A stretch of 64,000 nt of DNA from assembly GCF_000144645.1 (NCBI RefSeq), contig NC_014377.1:2170001-2234000 (forward strand), in the 5' to 3' direction. This DNA comes from Thermosediminibacter oceani DSM 16646 (GTDB lineage: Bacteria > Bacillota > Thermosediminibacteria > Thermosediminibacterales > Thermosediminibacteraceae). How positions within the stretch are numbered: position 1 is the stretch's first letter; each line of letters starts with the position of its first letter. The notes below the pieces were generated by a model that was not told the DNA's origin, ran no database searches, and was given only the letters and a program-made list of their open reading frames with translations. Below, one piece after another: positions 62,560 to 64,000 of this stretch. A program made the translations under genes and the position numbers.

Positions 62560-63333
62560 CTATTTTGACCATAGCTGGAAAGACTGAGCTATCTTTTGAA
62601 GTTCTTCAGGAGCAGCAGGATTATCGTAAATAATAGCATTAGCTACTGTATGGTACCCCATATACTTTATAGCTTGCTGATAATTATTGTTAACTGCCTG
62701 CAATAAAGTGTCATTATGTATTTGAGTACCCCACTCTTTTATGAAGAACTGATAATGATTCTGGATAGCTTTACAAGAACCTTCGACTTGTCTATTTCGT
62801 TCGGCTATCCATTTATTGGCAGCTTCAGGGTTTGGCTCACCTTTATATATTGCGTCAACCCACTTAATAAAATTCTTTATATTAGAAGCTGAATTTGCTA
62901 ATAAACTTTTTAAATGAGTAATTGTAACATTATTTTTTTCCGCATCCCAATGTACACTTGAACCAAATGTTTCTGAAACGAACCTTACAGGTACCAATAT
63001 TCTACCTTTAACTACTTTAGCTGGAACGTCGATTTCCACGGATACCCCGTTTTTATAGGCTGTCTTTTTACCAATGGCTAATTTGACAGCTTCATTACCT
63101 CTAATTGCCATTACTGATTTAGTAACGCCATCCCACTCTACAGTTGCTCCTAAAGCCTCAAAGATAGCTCGGAGTGGCACTAGCACCCGACCGTTTTCAA
63201 GAACCGGTGGAACATCAAATTGAAGATGCTCGCCATTAAGAATTATATCAATTGGTTGAGCCGCCATAATACTAGTTGGTAAACTAACTATAAGAAATAT
63301 TGCAAACACTAAAGATAATAAGCACTTATTCAC
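62560..63333 (-). CDS. Secreted protein with copper amine oxidase-N (stalk) domain
   Basis: 257 residues from GTG 63333 (GGGAGG 8 nt upstream). Signal peptide ends near SIMAAQP. Residues about 30-145 are a CuAO_N1 domain with the repeated ENGRVLVPLRAIFEALGATVEWDG and VKGRILVPVRFVSETFGSSVHWD blocks, common in surface proteins of thermophilic Firmicutes. The C-terminal 110 residues are helical and unassigned. Confidence 0.88.
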   Translation of the reverse strand: MNKCLLSLVFAIFLIVSLPTSIMAAQPIDIILNGEHLQFDVPPVLENGRVLVPLRAIFEALGATVEWDGVTKSVMAIRGNEAVKLAIGKKTAYKNGVSVEIDVPAKVVKGRILVPVRFVSETFGSSVHWDAEKNNVTITHLKSLLANSASNIKNFIKWVDAIYKGEPNPEAANKWIAERNRQVEGSCKAIQNHYQFFIKEWGTQIHNDTLLQAVNNNYQQAIKYMGYHTVANAIIYDNPAAPEELQKIAQSFQLWSK

Positions 63334-63434
63334 TTTTAGAACCTCCCTCAAGAAATTTTTCTAAAGTGTATAGATGAAGGGGACCACTATAACTATGACG
63401 GCAAAGAACGAAATATATTCAAACTCGATTAACT

Positions 63435-64000
63435 CTACCTCTCCATTTCTCCGGTATAGGCATTTACGTAATAGATCTCGCCGTTTTCCAGTTCCACCTT
63501 CCAGACCGGGGCCGCCTGCCAGCGGTCGGCGTTGTAAAATTGCGAGTAAAATCCCTGTTCCACCTTTTCTATTACCACCGGTTCCCCGGATTTTCTTTCG
63601 GCATCCACCCTCAATATTGCCGTTATGGGCGGTATTACCTCCCGCTTCTTTCCCCTGAACTCCAGGGGTTTGAGCCAGTTCATAGAAAAATTCGTGACGC
63701 CGCAGGGTGTAACCATGATGTCTATGTAACTGTTGGCTATAAAAAATCCTTTGTAATCCCTCACGTATTCGATCAGATACCCTTTTCTCTTGGGGTCGTA
63801 TGTGACGGTGTTCAGCCTTGCGTCTTCCGGGAAAACGCCGTGGGTTTTTAGAAAGCTTTCTGCCACCTCAAGGGCCTTTTGTTCATCCAGGTTTTTAAAA
63901 ATCTGCTCGGACCTTTTGTCTTGGTACGTAACGGTGCCATTATCCATCACCACCAGCTGCCGCTTATCCAGCAGAAATTTTTTTCCTCCGCTTATCACCT
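63435..64000 (-). CDS. yycI: YycI-like regulatory protein, C-terminal part (partial)
   Basis: About 188 residues to the window edge; the real start lies beyond 64000. Two PepSY/YycI-like repeats (LEVAESFLKTHGVFPEDARLNTV; GYLIEYVRDYKGFFIANSYIDI) and the end WQAAPVWKVELENGEIYYVNAYTGEMER, a typical YycI finish. YycI with YycH tunes the WalK sensor kinase at the membrane. Its presence suggests walRK lie just outside. Assignment rests mainly on the C-terminal motif. Confidence 0.72.
   Translation of the reverse strand, partial: VISGGKKFLLDKRQLVVMDNGTVTYQDKRSEQIFKNLDEQKALEVAESFLKTHGVFPEDARLNTVTYDPKRKGYLIEYVRDYKGFFIANSYIDIMVTPCGVTNFSMNWLKPLEFRGKKREVIPPITAILRVDAERKSGEPVVIEKVEQGFYSQFYNADRWQAAPVWKVELENGEIYYVNAYTGEMER

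Overview
The window looks like chromosomal DNA of an anaerobic, spore-forming, probably thermophilic Firmicute of the Thermoanaerobacterales/Thermosediminibacterales type. This rests on gene content only: a small acid-soluble spore protein, spoIIR, a complete gerA germination operon, an SLH-anchored S-layer protein, SAM-I and c-di-GMP riboswitches, strong GGAGG ribosome binding sites with frequent GTG/TTG starts, and mid-range GC with AT-rich accessory patches. No rRNA, tRNA or CRISPR array was seen. YycI (63.4-64.0 kb, cut by the edge), rlmH, pdxS and a dense DnaA-box cluster at 39.5 kb hint at an origin-proximal location, because walRK-yycHI, rlmH and pdxS lie near oriC in Bacillus; this is inference.

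Layout. 0-5.7 kb: an RND efflux adaptor/permease operon (minus) divergent from a MacA/MacB-like ABC exporter operon (plus), with a 16-bp perfect palindrome of the TetR-operator type in front of the RND operon. 5.8-8.7 kb: a nucleotidyltransferase remnant, the 5' part of a group II intron sitting directly behind the S-layer terminator, and an S-layer gene broken by an internal frameshift/deletion but preceded by a strong promoter and a 270-nt structured leader. 8.9-20 kb: housekeeping and proteolysis (Yip1, SppA, minimal nucleotidyltransferase, Lon-like protease, PyrG, metallo-hydrolase, PAS/sigma-54-type activator, ArgS) plus a GC-rich palindromic element. 20.3-27.2 kb: a BusR-like regulator followed by an OpuC-type osmoprotectant transporter under a palindromic operator, then a SAM-I riboswitch-controlled metNIQ operon that ends in a racemase-fold gene. 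27.2-33.9 kb: asparaginase, dicarboxylate symporter, glutamate racemase, a beta-propeller/peptidoglycan-binding protein, SASP and an Orn/Lys/Arg decarboxylase. 34.1-39.3 kb: spoIIR and gerAA-AB-AC. 39.5-44.8 kb: DnaA boxes, pdxS with divergent pdxR, glnA with divergent glnR-like gene, and a GntR regulator. 45-51 kb: transporter, flavin reductase-like protein, an apparently orphan c-di-GMP riboswitch with tandem terminators, a molybdopterin oxidoreductase, and a four-gene ECF sigma/anti-sigma/membrane protein operon.

51-64 kb is a decayed accessory zone: a DUF4932 metallopeptidase pseudogene with at least three lesions, other coding debris, rlmH, a DUF362 ferredoxin-like protein, a LarA-type racemase, and a nested insertion in which an IS21 element (2475 bp, 8-bp target duplication) sits inside an IS1182-family element (1595 bp) that itself duplicated a 24-bp palindrome. 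The nested element separates two damaged sigma-factor-like fragments, one with region 2 and one with region 4, resembling the split SigO/RsoA pair of Bacillus.

The strongest regulatory themes are nucleotide second messengers (BusR/CBS domains suggesting c-di-AMP control of osmolyte import; a c-di-GMP aptamer) and cofactor/amino-acid sensing (SAM-I, PdxR, GlnR-like). The strongest structural themes are insertions targeted to terminator-like palindromes (group II intron, IS1182) and several genes broken by small deletions.
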